DNA of 64,000 nt, taken from positions 90,680-154,679 of the forward strand of contig NZ_JABBFP010000009.1 of the NCBI RefSeq assembly GCF_018494085.1, in the 5' to 3' direction. This document shows positions 20,482 to 29,778 of the stretch, piece by piece (positions within the stretch are counted from its first letter, which is position 1; every line of letters starts with the position of its first letter). Source of the DNA: Rosenbergiella collisarenosi (lineage in GTDB: Bacteria; Pseudomonadota; Gammaproteobacteria; Enterobacterales; Enterobacteriaceae). Below the pieces are notes generated by a model. That model made no database searches and was not told the origin of the DNA. It saw only the letters and a program-made list of their open reading frames with translations. The translations under genes and the position numbers were made by a program.

Positions 20482-21783
20482 ATGACGGAAAAAAAGCGTT
20501 TCACATTCTCTTTATCAGCTCGGCATAACACGATGTTGTCTCCACAATTTCGCCTTTTACCGCTGACCTCCAGCCTGCTACTTTGTGCGGGGCTACTGAC
20601 CTTGCCCATTTTAAGCCGCGCTGATGATAACCAGTCGGCGCTCCGCACCATCCAACAAGATATTGCGGCGAAAGAGCGTAGTGTTCAAGCACAAAAACAG
20701 CAACGCGACGATTTATTGAGTAAATTAAAAAGTCAGGAGAAACTGATTGCCCAAGCAAGTCGACAGCTACGTGAAACGCAATTGACTTTAAATGGTATCA
20801 ACAGTGACATTGAAGAGCTGACTGATTCTATTGAAGAGCTCATCCGCTCTCAAGCACATGAGGAAAATGTTCTCGCCGCGCAACTCGATGCAGCCTTCCG
20901 TCAGGGGCAACATAGTGGCTTTGAACTTTTACTCAGTGGCGAAGATGGTCAGCGCAGCGACCGAATGCTGACCTATTTCCGTTATTTAAATACCGCACGC
21001 CAAGAAAATATCGAATCTTTGAAGCAAACGCGGGCCGATCTTGCCGATAAAAAATCACAATTAGAGATCCGCCAGCAACAACAGCAAACACTTTTCGCGC
21101 AACAAAAAGCTCAGCAAGATCAACTACAAATGGCGCAAAGCGCACGGCAAAAAACCCTGCAACAACTCAATGCCTCGCTACAGAGAGATCAAGCTGATCT
21201 CGCGGAAATGCGCCAAAACGAAAACCGTTTACAGAACCAGATCGCCCGTGCGGCGCAAGAGGCGAAAGCACGCGCTGCCCGTGAAGCTAGAGCCGCCGAG
21301 CAGGTCAAACAGCGTCAAGCTCAAGCGCAGGCTAAAGGTTCCACTTATCGCCCAACAGAAGGCGAGAAAGAGCTGATTGCACGAACGGGGGGATTAGGCC
21401 GAGCCAATGGGCAATATCCATGGCCAATTCACGGCCGCCTCATCCACCGCTTCGGTGATAATTTACAAGGTGAGCTTCGTTGGAAAGGCCTCGTGATCGG
21501 CGCTCCAGAAGGCACCGATGTACGCGCTATCGCCGATGGGCGCGTCTTAATGGCGGATTGGCTGCAAGGTTATGGTTTAGTCGTCGTTATCGAACACGGT
21601 AAAGGTGATATGAGTTTATATGGCTACAACCAGAGTGCTTTAGTGAACGTTGGTCAACAAGTTAGGGCGGGACAACCTATTGCATTGGTGGGTAGCAGTG
21701 GCGGGCAAGGAACTCCTGGGCTCTACTTTGAAATTCGACGTCAAGGGCAAGCGGTAAACCCTCTAAGCTGGTTAGGAAAATAA
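20482..21783 (+). CDS. envC: Murein hydrolase activator EnvC
   Basis: Periplasmic activator of the amidases AmiA and AmiB at the division septum, recruited by FtsEX. It has a signal sequence (ending near SRADD), a long coiled coil (about 55-275, rich in Gln/Lys/Glu), and a C-terminal degenerate LytM domain (about 320-433) without a full metal site, as expected for an activator. The chosen ATG gives a long n-region of basic residues; an internal ATG at 20533 would give a more typical signal peptide. YibQ follows immediately. Confidence 0.94.
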   Translation: MTEKKRFTFSLSARHNTMLSPQFRLLPLTSSLLLCAGLLTLPILSRADDNQSALRTIQQDIAAKERSVQAQKQQRDDLLSKLKSQEKLIAQASRQLRETQLTLNGINSDIEELTDSIEELIRSQAHEENVLAAQLDAAFRQGQHSGFELLLSGEDGQRSDRMLTYFRYLNTARQENIESLKQTRADLADKKSQLEIRQQQQQTLFAQQKAQQDQLQMAQSARQKTLQQLNASLQRDQADLAEMRQNENRLQNQIARAAQEAKARAAREARAAEQVKQRQAQAQAKGSTYRPTEGEKELIARTGGLGRANGQYPWPIHGRLIHRFGDNLQGELRWKGLVIGAPEGTDVRAIADGRVLMADWLQGYGLVVVIEHGKGDMSLYGYNQSALVNVGQQVRAGQPIALVGSSGGQGTPGLYFEIRRQGQAVNPLSWLGK

Positions 21784-21784
21784 T

Positions 21785-22666
21785 GTGCGAAATTTATTCC
21801 AGTCTCTCCTCACTCTTGGCTTACTCACGTTTGCTTATTCGACTTATGCAGGGCAGTTAGCGCTAGTTATTGATGACTTCGGATATCGTCCTACTGAAGA
21901 ACATAAAGTTATTTCACTGCCGAACGCGATCTCCATCGCAGTACTTCCTGATGCGCCGCACTCCCGATCAATGGCGATATTGGCTCACCAAGCCGGTCAC
22001 GAAGTACTGATTCATTTGCCTATGGCGCCCATGAGCAAACAGCCTCTTGAAGTGAATACGTTAACGCCAGAAATGAGTCAGAACCAAGTCCAAAGCATTA
22101 TTGAACATGCTATTCGCCAAGTTCCCTACGCGGTAGGACTGAATAACCATATGGGAAGCCGGATGACGTCGAGCTTACCCGCGATGCAGAAAGTGATGAG
22201 TGTCCTCAATCACCACCAGCTCTACTTCTTAGATAGTGTCACGATCGGCAATACCCAAGCCGTTAATGCTGCTCGTGGCACATCCGTCAAAGTATTAAAA
22301 AGAAATGTTTTCCTAGACGATACGCAGAACGAAGCCGATATTCGTTACCAGTTTCAACGCGCAGTCAAGCTTGCGCAACGTAATGGTTCCGCTATTGCTA
22401 TCGGCCATCCCCATCCAACAACGGTAAAGGTTTTGCAACAGCTCCTACCCACCTTACCGGCGGATGTGAAATTAGTAAGATTAAGCCAGCTATTGTCTCG
22501 CACTCCGATTTCTGCTCAGTCACCCTCGAAGCCGCAACTGAGCTTAGACGCCCGCTGCCCGCGTACTCACCCCTTGCGCCAACATAAACCTGCAGAGGGC
22601 GTTATGATTATTTATACCTCACTGCGTGACAGCCAATTTATGCGTAATATCAAAGCTCTATTCTAA
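21785..22666 (+). CDS. yibQ: Divergent polysaccharide deacetylase family protein YibQ
   Basis: Periplasmic member of the divergent polysaccharide deacetylase family (NodB-like fold), function unsettled. Starts with GTG one base after the envC stop, so translation is coupled. Signal peptide ends near STYAG. Conserved pieces are LALVIDDFG, VLPDAPHS, LIHLPMAPM, GLNNHMGSRMT, FLDSVTIG and AIAIGHPHP. The constant linkage to envC suggests a role in peptidoglycan remodelling, which is inference. Confidence 0.9.
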   Translation: MRNLFQSLLTLGLLTFAYSTYAGQLALVIDDFGYRPTEEHKVISLPNAISIAVLPDAPHSRSMAILAHQAGHEVLIHLPMAPMSKQPLEVNTLTPEMSQNQVQSIIEHAIRQVPYAVGLNNHMGSRMTSSLPAMQKVMSVLNHHQLYFLDSVTIGNTQAVNAARGTSVKVLKRNVFLDDTQNEADIRYQFQRAVKLAQRNGSAIAIGHPHPTTVKVLQQLLPTLPADVKLVRLSQLLSRTPISAQSPSKPQLSLDARCPRTHPLRQHKPAEGVMIIYTSLRDSQFMRNIKALF

Positions 22667-22667
22667 T

Positions 22668-22695
22668 TGATGCCGCTCCCCGGAGCGGCATACTG
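22668..22695 (+). terminator. Hairpin after yibQ
   Basis: The stem ATGCCGCTCC / GGAGCGGCAT with a short loop follows the yibQ stop but has no strong T-run. It probably marks the end of the envC-yibQ message; the hldD promoter must lie in the following 80 bases. Confidence 0.5.
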
Positions 22696-22776
22696 CTCTC
22701 AACCGCTTTAGGTGATATGATTTACGGTAAATAGCTCGAACGTCAATCGAGCCTCGTCTTAGTTGAAAGGTGAATT

Positions 22777-23709
22777 ATGATTATTGTAACGGGTGGTGCC
22801 GGGATGATCGGCAGTAATATCGTTAAAGCGCTAAACGATCGCGGCTATAACGATATTTTAGTGGTAGATAACCTGAAAGATGGCACCAAGTTCATTAATC
22901 TGGCTGATCTAGATATCAGCGATTATATGGATAAAGAAGAATTCCTGATGAGTGTTGTCGCGGGGGATGATCTCGGTCCTATCGAAGCCGTTTTCCACGA
23001 AGGAGCGTGCTCTGCGACGACGGAGTGGGATGGTAAGTATATGATGGACAATAACTATCAATACTCCAAAGAACTCCTCCATTTCTGCCTAGAGCGCCAA
23101 ATTCCTTTTCTCTATGCTTCTTCAGCGGCAACTTACGGCGGTCGCGATAGCGACTTCATCGAGGAGCGCCAATACGAGTCGCCATTAAATGTCTACGGCT
23201 ATTCTAAAATGCTTTTCGACCATTATGTCAGAAGTATCCTGCCTGAAGCTGATTCGCCCGTCTGTGGATTCCGTTATTTCAACGTATATGGCCCCCGTGA
23301 AGGGCATAAAGGTAGCATGGCAAGCGTTGCCTTCCATTTAAATACACAAATTAACCAAGGCGAAAATCCGAAGCTGTTCGCTGGAAGTGAGCAATTCAAA
23401 CGGGATTTTGTCTACGTGGAAGACGTCGCTAACGTGAATCTTTGGTGCTGGGAAAATGGTGTTTCCGGGATCTTCAATTGTGGTACGGGTCGTGCCGAAT
23501 CCTTCCAAGTCGTTGCAGATGCTGTGTTGGCCCACCACCAACAAGGCGAAGTGGAATATGTTCCATTCCCAGAAAAACTTAAGGGCCGTTACCAAGCTTA
23601 TACTCAAGCGGATCTCACTCGTCTTCGAGACGCCGGATACACTAAGGCCTTTAAAACCGTCACAGAAGGCGTCAGTGAATATATGCGTTGGTTAAATAAG
23701 CCAGAATAA
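22777..23709 (+). CDS. hldD: ADP-L-glycero-D-manno-heptose-6-epimerase HldD
   Basis: Extended short-chain dehydrogenase that makes ADP-L-glycero-D-manno-heptose, the donor for LPS inner-core heptoses. The 310 residues include the NADP-binding [11 protein letters not shown] (6-16), the catalytic YGYSKMLFD (Tyr140, Lys144) and [12 protein letters not shown]. It has the same length as E. coli HldD (RfaD/WaaD). It begins the hldD-waaF-waaC operon on the plus strand. Confidence 0.98.
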   Translation: MIIVTGGAGMIGSNIVKALNDRGYNDILVVDNLKDGTKFINLADLDISDYMDKEEFLMSVVAGDDLGPIEAVFHEGACSATTEWDGKYMMDNNYQYSKELLHFCLERQIPFLYASSAATYGGRDSDFIEERQYESPLNVYGYSKMLFDHYVRSILPEADSPVCGFRYFNVYGPREGHKGSMASVAFHLNTQINQGENPKLFAGSEQFKRDFVYVEDVANVNLWCWENGVSGIFNCGTGRAESFQVVADAVLAHHQQGEVEYVPFPEKLKGRYQAYTQADLTRLRDAGYTKAFKTVTEGVSEYMRWLNKPE

Positions 23710-23725
23710 AGTGGAAGCCTTACCG

Positions 23726-24787
23726 ATGAAAATATTAGTAATCGCCCCCTCTTGGGTCGGTGACATGATGATGTCCCAAAGCCTTTATCAGACATTGAAA
23801 GCACAGTGGCCGCAGGCCACTATCGATGTAATGGCTCCCGCATGGTGTCGCCCACTACTGACCCGGATGCCTGAGGTAAACCAAGCGATAGCGATGCCGA
23901 TTGGTCATGGAAGCTTAGCGCTGGGTGATCGTTATAAACTCGGTAAGGCACTACGTGACAACCACTACGATCAGGCTTACGTCCTCCCCAATTCTTTTAA
24001 ATCTGCATTAATTCCCTGGTTCGCAAGAATAAAACGGCGTACCGGCTGGTTAGGTGAAATGCGTTATGGTTTATTAAATGATCATCGTCGCTTAGATAAA
24101 ACCGCCTTTCCTTTAATGGTTGAGCGTTATATCGCCTTAGCCTACGATAAGAATAAAACAACTAGCGCAACCGCTTTGCCAAAACCTCTTGCACGCCCTG
24201 CCCTACTCGTGTCAGAGCGGGAGAAACTTGAAACGGCTGCGCTATTTAGTCTTCATGCCGATAGACCTATTGTTGGCTTCTGCCCAGGCGCTGAATTTGG
24301 GCCAGCAAAACGTTGGCCAGACTATCATTACGCAGAATTAGCGAAACAGCTTATTGCCAAAGGCTATCAGATTGCTTTATTCGGCTCGGCGAAGGATAAC
24401 GAGGCTGGCGCAGAGATCATTGCAAAACTATCAAACGACGAAGCAACGCACTGTACTAATCTCGCAGGTAAAACAGAGCTTGATCAGGCCGTAATTCTTC
24501 TTGCACAGTGCCGCGCTGTCGTCACGAATGACTCTGGACTGATGCACGTCGCCGCGGCACTTGATCGCCCGCTCGTTGCGCTTTATGGGCCGAGTAGCCC
24601 TGATTTTACGCCCCCTCTCACGGATAAAGCACGGATTATTCGTTTGATTACCGGTTACCATAAGATTCGTAAGGGAGATGCCGAGCAAGGCTATCACCAA
24701 AGTTTGATCGATATTAATCCTTCACAGGTTACGCAAGCATTAGATGAGCTACTGGCTTGTGTTCAGGAGCAAGAATGCGCGTCCTGA
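23726..24787 (+). CDS. waaF: ADP-heptose:LPS heptosyltransferase II WaaF
   Basis: GT9 glycosyltransferase adding the second L-glycero-D-manno-heptose to inner-core LPS. The ATG at 23726 begins MKILVIAPSWVGDMMMSQSL, matching E. coli; a GTG 15 bases earlier is rejected. Donor-binding segments are GFCPGAEFGPAKRWP and VTNDSGLMHVAAALDRPLVALYGPSSP. It has 353 residues and ends 13 bases inside waaC. Confidence 0.96.
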   Translation: MKILVIAPSWVGDMMMSQSLYQTLKAQWPQATIDVMAPAWCRPLLTRMPEVNQAIAMPIGHGSLALGDRYKLGKALRDNHYDQAYVLPNSFKSALIPWFARIKRRTGWLGEMRYGLLNDHRRLDKTAFPLMVERYIALAYDKNKTTSATALPKPLARPALLVSEREKLETAALFSLHADRPIVGFCPGAEFGPAKRWPDYHYAELAKQLIAKGYQIALFGSAKDNEAGAEIIAKLSNDEATHCTNLAGKTELDQAVILLAQCRAVVTNDSGLMHVAAALDRPLVALYGPSSPDFTPPLTDKARIIRLITGYHKIRKGDAEQGYHQSLIDINPSQVTQALDELLACVQEQECAS

Positions 24788-25746
24788 TCGTTAAGACCTC
24801 TTCGATGGGCGACGTTATTCATACTCTACCTGCGCTAACCGATGCACTGGAACATATTCCCTCGATTCGCTTCGATTGGGTAGTTGAAGAGGGTTTTAGT
24901 CAGATCCCGACTTGGCACCGTGCTGTCGATCGCGTGATCCCTGTAGCTGTCCGTCGTTGGCGAAAAAATTGGTTTCGCCACGATATTCGTGCAGAGCGTC
25001 GTCATTTTTATCAACAACTCACGAGCACCCATTACGATGCCATCATTGATGCACAAGGGTTGATTAAAAGCGCAGCTTTGATTACCCGAAAAAGCCGCGG
25101 GACCAAACACGGCCTCGACTGGCAAAGCGCTCGTGAACCCCTCGCCAGCTGGTGGTACACCCATACTTACCGTATGAGTAAACAGCAGCATGCTGTTGAA
25201 AAAATTCGCGCATTATTTGCAGAGAGCTTGGGCTACCAAAAACCCACTACTCAAGGCGATTACGCTATTGCTCAACATTTTGTCCGAAACCTTCCTGATG
25301 ATGCCAATCAGTACCTTGTCTTTTTACATGCAACGACTCGTGATGATAAACACTGGCCAGAAAGTGCATGGGAGAGTCTGATTGATGCAGTGACGGCACG
25401 CGGAATGAGCGTAAAGCTACCTTGGGGTTCTCCGGTTGAGTACCAACGTGCCGTAAGGTTAGCTGAGGGTCGTTCTAACGTAGAAGTCTTACCGAAACTC
25501 TCCCTCAGTGAGGTCGCCACACAGTTAGCAGGGGCTAGAGGCGTCGTTTCCGTCGACACGGGGCTTAGCCATCTCACTGCTGCGTTAGACCGTCCCAATA
25601 TCACGTTATATGGCCCGACTGATCCCTTACTCATCGGGGGGTACGGCAAAAACCAGTACGTTATTAAAGGACAACCAGAAGGCAAAATGAGTGAGATTGA
25701 ACCCGTCCAGGTCCTGGAGAAGTTAAACTCGATTGGCTGTCTTTAG
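24775..25746 (+). CDS. waaC: Heptosyltransferase I WaaC
   Basis: GT9 enzyme adding the first heptose to Kdo2-lipid A. Starts at the ATG after CAGGAG (MRVLIVKTSSMGDVIHTLPA), giving 323 residues; an earlier start would run further back into waaF. Conserved features are the N-terminal Gly-Asp region, DAQGLIKSA and SVDTGLSHLTAALDRPNITLYGPTDP. It is the last plus-strand gene of the hldD operon and faces waaL. Confidence 0.96.
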   Translation: MRVLIVKTSSMGDVIHTLPALTDALEHIPSIRFDWVVEEGFSQIPTWHRAVDRVIPVAVRRWRKNWFRHDIRAERRHFYQQLTSTHYDAIIDAQGLIKSAALITRKSRGTKHGLDWQSAREPLASWWYTHTYRMSKQQHAVEKIRALFAESLGYQKPTTQGDYAIAQHFVRNLPDDANQYLVFLHATTRDDKHWPESAWESLIDAVTARGMSVKLPWGSPVEYQRAVRLAEGRSNVEVLPKLSLSEVATQLAGARGVVSVDTGLSHLTAALDRPNITLYGPTDPLLIGGYGKNQYVIKGQPEGKMSEIEPVQVLEKLNSIGCL

Positions 25747-25801
25747 GTATGTAAGTCGTCTACTCCCCTCTCTCTGAGGAGGTGTAGACGCTTATAGCTG
25801 A

Positions 25802-27037
25802 TTAAGGCTGATTATGCTGGAGTCTACGCAAACTTAAAAACATCCCCATCAAGAAAGCAGAGGCGATGGCAGTTTGAAAAATAAACGTCTCTTCTACCCA
25901 GCCCCTCACCAAGAAGTCCGAAAAAATAATAAGAAATAAGGTCAGGTAGCTGTATTTACTACTAGGAATAGCGTTTCGATATCCTCGCCATGCGGTAACG
26001 AGAATAGCCAGTACAACGCTGACTACAGAAAATAGCCCTAGCAGGCCACCTGCAAACCAATTTGAAAGAAAGAAGTTATGAGGACCGATAGGATCTCGGA
26101 AAAACCATTCCTGATGCTGTGGTAGGTTCGTGGCGTAAGCCTTAAGATAGACTTTATCGCCAATCCCAGTCCCTTTGACTGGATGCTGCATCACCATATC
26201 CCACGCTGCGCCTTGCGTCCCATTGCCAAAGCGGTGACTGCTTGATGTTTGCTCAAGTTTATAGGCGAGTACTGCTAAGCGATCGTGAAAAGCGGCAAAG
26301 AACCCAACACTACTAATCGCGATAATAACCGTAATAATGAGTGGCAATTTCCATTCACGGTTAAATACACACCAAAGTAATGACAATACAAATATAGCTA
26401 ACCAAGCGCCACGTTGTAGCAGGCCTAACATTAGAAAACTATAAATAAGGCCTACGAAAATAAATGCAATTTTCGCCTTACTTCCTGGTGTTTTCCAAAG
26501 TAATAGAATAGCTGGCAAAGAAAAAATAAGGGCTTCAGCAATAAATCGATGGTTATAATTCGAGAAGGGATAAATACCCTGCCGATACTCAAGATAGTAA
26601 GCATAAAGTTCTTTACCCCCTGAAACGAGAAACATTATCCCCAGCCCAATCATGAGCGATCGACAAATTTCCTTACTATTCAGCTGACTAATGACCACAG
26701 CATAGACAATAGGTGTCAATATTGTCTTCTCAATGATGGTATTAGAAAAATACTTAATACTCATTGCAGAATCGATAGAGATAAAGCAAGAGTAAGTTCC
26801 CGCTATTAATAATAATACTAGAAACTTAAAAATGCTGCTCTTACATATATCTTTAATAACCCATCTTTCTTTGTAAGCAATACTCAGTGAAGTGATTATC
26901 GTTAAATAAAAAAATAGATGTTTATATCGAGTAATACCATCGACGAAAAAAAGCCCAACAAATAAAATGAATAGTAATGAGCACCATTTATTCATTCCTA
27001 CTACTCGACTCAATATCGTTTTAATTTCGCTAATCAT
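25802..27037 (-). CDS. waaL: O-antigen ligase WaaL family protein
   Basis: Polytopic inner-membrane enzyme predicted to transfer undecaprenyl-linked O-antigen to lipid A-core. The 411 residues show about eleven to twelve hydrophobic segments and a large periplasmic loop (about 255-310) holding Arg and His residues (SSHRFGNGTQGAAW, GPHNFFLSNWFAGG). The GxHN motif is typical of WaaL. It is last in the minus-strand core operon but has its own candidate promoter. Sequence divergence within the family is high, so the call rests on topology, motif and position. Confidence 0.85.
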   Translation of the reverse strand: MISEIKTILSRVVGMNKWCSLLFILFVGLFFVDGITRYKHLFFYLTIITSLSIAYKERWVIKDICKSSIFKFLVLLLIAGTYSCFISIDSAMSIKYFSNTIIEKTILTPIVYAVVISQLNSKEICRSLMIGLGIMFLVSGGKELYAYYLEYRQGIYPFSNYNHRFIAEALIFSLPAILLLWKTPGSKAKIAFIFVGLIYSFLMLGLLQRGAWLAIFVLSLLWCVFNREWKLPLIITVIIAISSVGFFAAFHDRLAVLAYKLEQTSSSHRFGNGTQGAAWDMVMQHPVKGTGIGDKVYLKAYATNLPQHQEWFFRDPIGPHNFFLSNWFAGGLLGLFSVVSVVLAILVTAWRGYRNAIPSSKYSYLTLFLIIFSDFLVRGWVEETFIFQTAIASAFLMGMFLSLRRLQHNQP

Positions 27038-27145
27038 ATAGTTACCTAACTAGGTCTAAGTCATATAGTATAATTATTATACTGACCATAAGGTATCACG
27101 CTAATATTACTATTCGCGTGAACTTGCCTTTCACTGTGGCAGCAT

Positions 27146-27174
27146 ACTATAAAGGAAAAATCTAGGGTATTCAA
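27146..27174 (-). promoter_or_regulatory. Candidate sigma-70 promoter for waaL
   Basis: On the minus strand TTGAAT (27169-27174), exactly 17 bases, and TATAGT (27146-27151) form a good sigma-70 match about 110 bases upstream of waaL and downstream of waaZ. It would let the ligase be expressed independently of the core operon. Confidence 0.5.
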
Positions 27175-27208
27175 AAACACATCGATAGTAAGTGCTGCGA
27201 TAATCATT

Positions 27209-27985
27209 TTACTCACCGCTTTCCTGCTTGAGTAGGGGGATGATGTCATACGGGATTGTAGTCGTAGTAGAAAGCGTAAAAAGGGGGGGGTTGATTCTTT
27301 CTTTCATAAACCTTAGTACTGCGATAATTTTTTGCGTATCTTGAGTCAGCTCAGAGGGCATAGCCGTCCCAGTTTGCTGATCGTAGAACCGCTGTCCGCC
27401 GTGAGTTAGGTCAAAACCAGCACAGACGATTTTTTTGTAGGCCAGAGAATAAGCCAGCTGAATCGCAGCATAAGCGACGGTTTTACAGTTGCAGTAACCA
27501 ATCGTGATATCTTTAGAAAACCCTCTTATTCTTTTCTTTCTCGAGAAAGGAACCTCCATCACCACACTCGGATTCTGCGCGCAGAACAGAGCATACTTAA
27601 TTTTTTTAAGCGGCCCCGATTTCTCTCGTTTATAGAGCTCTCTTAAGATAAAACAGTGTTCTACCAACCAATGTTGTAAGCTAGGCGGCGCTGAGTCGTA
27701 AACCTCTTGATTAATAAAGGTAAAGCGACTTTCCATAACGTGGCGCTTGAACTCTTCACATCGATGTAAGGGGAAGCGACCATCTGTGACCAGGTAGATG
27801 AAGGGGGCGATCCCCCGGTCAAGCAAATGACCTGCAGAGCCATTTACCGCGATAATATCTTTTGTACGCAGCAACGCCTCTGGGACTTGTGCCGCAGAGG
27901 GTCCCGAGAGAAAAAGTAAACACTCATCATGTTCTTTCTGCTCACGTAAATGCGCGAGTTGCGCTGAAGAAAAAAGTGTGGTCAT
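27209..27985 (-). CDS. waaZ: LPS core Kdo(III) transferase WaaZ
   Basis: Predicted to add a third, non-stoichiometric Kdo to the inner core, as WaaZ does in E. coli K-12 and Salmonella. Segments resembling remembered WaaZ are LFLSGPSAAQVP, LRTKDIIAVNGSAGHLL, PFIYLVTDGRF, GFSKDITIGYCNCKTVAYAA and AGFDLTHGGQRFYD. The ATG used is the second codon of the frame, which opens with GTG. It lies 8 bases after waaY. No O-antigen genes are in the window. Confidence 0.85.
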   Translation of the reverse strand: MTTLFSSAQLAHLREQKEHDECLLFLSGPSAAQVPEALLRTKDIIAVNGSAGHLLDRGIAPFIYLVTDGRFPLHRCEEFKRHVMESRFTFINQEVYDSAPPSLQHWLVEHCFILRELYKREKSGPLKKIKYALFCAQNPSVVMEVPFSRKKRIRGFSKDITIGYCNCKTVAYAAIQLAYSLAYKKIVCAGFDLTHGGQRFYDQQTGTAMPSELTQDTQKIIAVLRFMKERINPPLFTLSTTTTIPYDIIPLLKQESGE

Positions 27986-27993
27986 CACTAACT

Positions 27994-28710
27994 CTACGCT
28001 GAACGCCCAATTAAACGTCCTTTGAACGCCTTGAACTTTTTACGAAACTGAGACTTTCGTTTCACCCATTGGTAGGAAAATCCGCGGTGAAAGTCACTAA
28101 TACCGAAGTGCCTTTCAAGATCGATGAAGTCCTTTGCGGCCCGAAAACGTGAATAGTTTTTACCAGACAGATCGATAACTCTCACTTGGCCTTTCGACAG
28201 CATAAAGTTTTGCTTATGTGCATCATCGAAAATCACCCGATGTTCATGCAGAACCTTAACGCTTTCTAAGACCTCAGATTTGATCTTTTCGGTCAGCTCC
28301 CCTTTCTGAGCTAAGATATCCATCTCGACACCGGGTATATACTCAATAATCATGATAAACCGACTGGCGAAATTAAAAATTTTAGTCTCAGCGAGTAGAT
28401 AGAAATCATTTGGAAAGGTTACGTCTCGTTGGCGGAGCATAGCTGTTTGTTTGAACAAGGTTAAATAATAGTCACCGCGGAAAAATGACTTTAAGAATCG
28501 TTCATTACGTTTTTCTTTCGGCGTAAAAACCTTCAAAACATACAGCTTGCCGTCTTTCTCCACTAAACTTACTTTGGTATCGGGAATACTCCTGAACACT
28601 TTCAGCGTAGTCAGTCGTGAATGAAGAAAATCCTCCAACATAGTCGTGAAGAATTGATCATCGCCATTGGTATAGACGGTGTAGCCTGCAAGTTTCGTTT
28701 TAGTGACCAT
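27994..28710 (-). CDS. waaY: LPS core heptose(II) kinase WaaY
   Basis: Kinase-fold enzyme phosphorylating heptose II of the inner core. The 238 residues show a lysine in LYVLKVFTPKEK, the catalytic loop IFDDAHKQNFML and the metal-binding VIDLSGKNYS. It starts 10 bases after the GT8 gene. In E. coli, WaaY acts after WaaP and WaaQ; waaQ is missing from this operon, so the activity sequence may differ here. Confidence 0.9.
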   Translation of the reverse strand: MVTKTKLAGYTVYTNGDDQFFTTMLEDFLHSRLTTLKVFRSIPDTKVSLVEKDGKLYVLKVFTPKEKRNERFLKSFFRGDYYLTLFKQTAMLRQRDVTFPNDFYLLAETKIFNFASRFIMIIEYIPGVEMDILAQKGELTEKIKSEVLESVKVLHEHRVIFDDAHKQNFMLSKGQVRVIDLSGKNYSRFRAAKDFIDLERHFGISDFHRGFSYQWVKRKSQFRKKFKAFKGRLIGRSA

Positions 28711-28720
28711 AGCTCTTTAT

Positions 28721-29764
28721 TTATCGCCGAGAAAGTAGTTTACGAAGTAAATATCTAAAAAAATACTCATATCCTTTAAGGATTTTTTTCTGGTATATCA
28801 GATGCTTATAGCAATATCGATATTGATATGTCGACGCTGGCAGCTGTAGAGGCTCGTCCTTCCATGGGGAATGCCTTTTCGCCTGTTGAAATGCCTGCGA
28901 GCTAGGATATTGTCCCCACAAGTGCCAAGGCTTGGTGGGGCCAATAAAATGCATGAAAATACAGTTAGGATTGAACTGCTTACGTTTCGCTGAGTTAAGC
29001 TCATAGTTCAGGCTATATTGCGTATTATAGACACTATTTAAGAACATTTTTTTGTCTGCTAGCGCTAAATTCAATAAATCTTGATCATAAAACGTCAATT
29101 TAGCATGCAGCGACTGATCGGCAACTAGCCTTAAAATGTGTGTCAGTACCGCTTCCTTACGCCACGCATCAAGGTTAATGAGCATGACTCCAGAATTAAA
29201 ATAACCCTGTTCGAGTGCTTTACAGTCAAGCGTTTCGGCCTGATGCTGCCACCATATGGCATCCCTTTCGGGGACGACGGCAACAACATTATCCTGTAGA
29301 TCTACCTCCAGTAACTCTGTTACATCGCCTTGGCATACAACGTCAGCATCAAGATATAGCATTTTAGATATCGAGAGAGAGAGCACCTCTGCCATCATAA
29401 AACGGTAGTAGATTGCCGAAGACCAGAGCCGGTTAGTCGGTAACTGTGCAAAATAGTCATTATCGAGTGTATAAAGCGTAATTCGCAGCTCGTGTTGTCG
29501 GGCAAGCTCGATAAGCTTTTGTTGATCGAGCTGTGACGTATCATTACTAAATAGATGGAAATGAAAACGTATTCCAGAATTACTGGCGGCTAGCGAGGCC
29601 ATGGAAATTTCACACCCTAATAAAAAGTCGCCATCGGCGCCCCACCCGACATCTAGCTGAATATCGCTGTCTTCAACGCCGCAAGGGTTGAGCGTTGTAC
29701 GTTGTTTAATAGCACGCTCACATGTCTGTAATAGAGGGTGAGTGTGTGTTATTTCAGCGGTCAT
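28721..29764 (-). CDS. LPS outer-core hexosyltransferase, GT family 8 (WaaO/WaaI-like)
   Basis: Predicted UDP-hexose transferase extending the first outer-core glucose. The 347 residues show the GT8 fold: DGDFLLGCEISMASL, the metal-binding DxD in MLYLDADVVCQG, GYFNSGVMLINL, DQDLLNLAL and a C-terminal HFIGPTKPWHLWG. The start after GGAAGGGG is preferred over a frame-opening ATG 15 bases earlier. It is the only outer-core hexosyltransferase besides WaaG here. Sugar specificity (glucose or galactose) cannot be read from the sequence, so no symbol is given. Confidence 0.88.
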   Translation of the reverse strand: MTAEITHTHPLLQTCERAIKQRTTLNPCGVEDSDIQLDVGWGADGDFLLGCEISMASLAASNSGIRFHFHLFSNDTSQLDQQKLIELARQHELRITLYTLDNDYFAQLPTNRLWSSAIYYRFMMAEVLSLSISKMLYLDADVVCQGDVTELLEVDLQDNVVAVVPERDAIWWQHQAETLDCKALEQGYFNSGVMLINLDAWRKEAVLTHILRLVADQSLHAKLTFYDQDLLNLALADKKMFLNSVYNTQYSLNYELNSAKRKQFNPNCIFMHFIGPTKPWHLWGQYPSSQAFQQAKRHSPWKDEPLQLPASTYQYRYCYKHLIYQKKILKGYEYFFRYLLRKLLSRR

Positions 29765-29778
29765 AGCCACCCCTTCCA

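Noticed and set aside
27061..27249. 62-codon minus-strand frame between waaZ and waaL
   Set aside because: Overlaps the waaZ end, has no family features, and contains the good -10/-35 pair for waaL.
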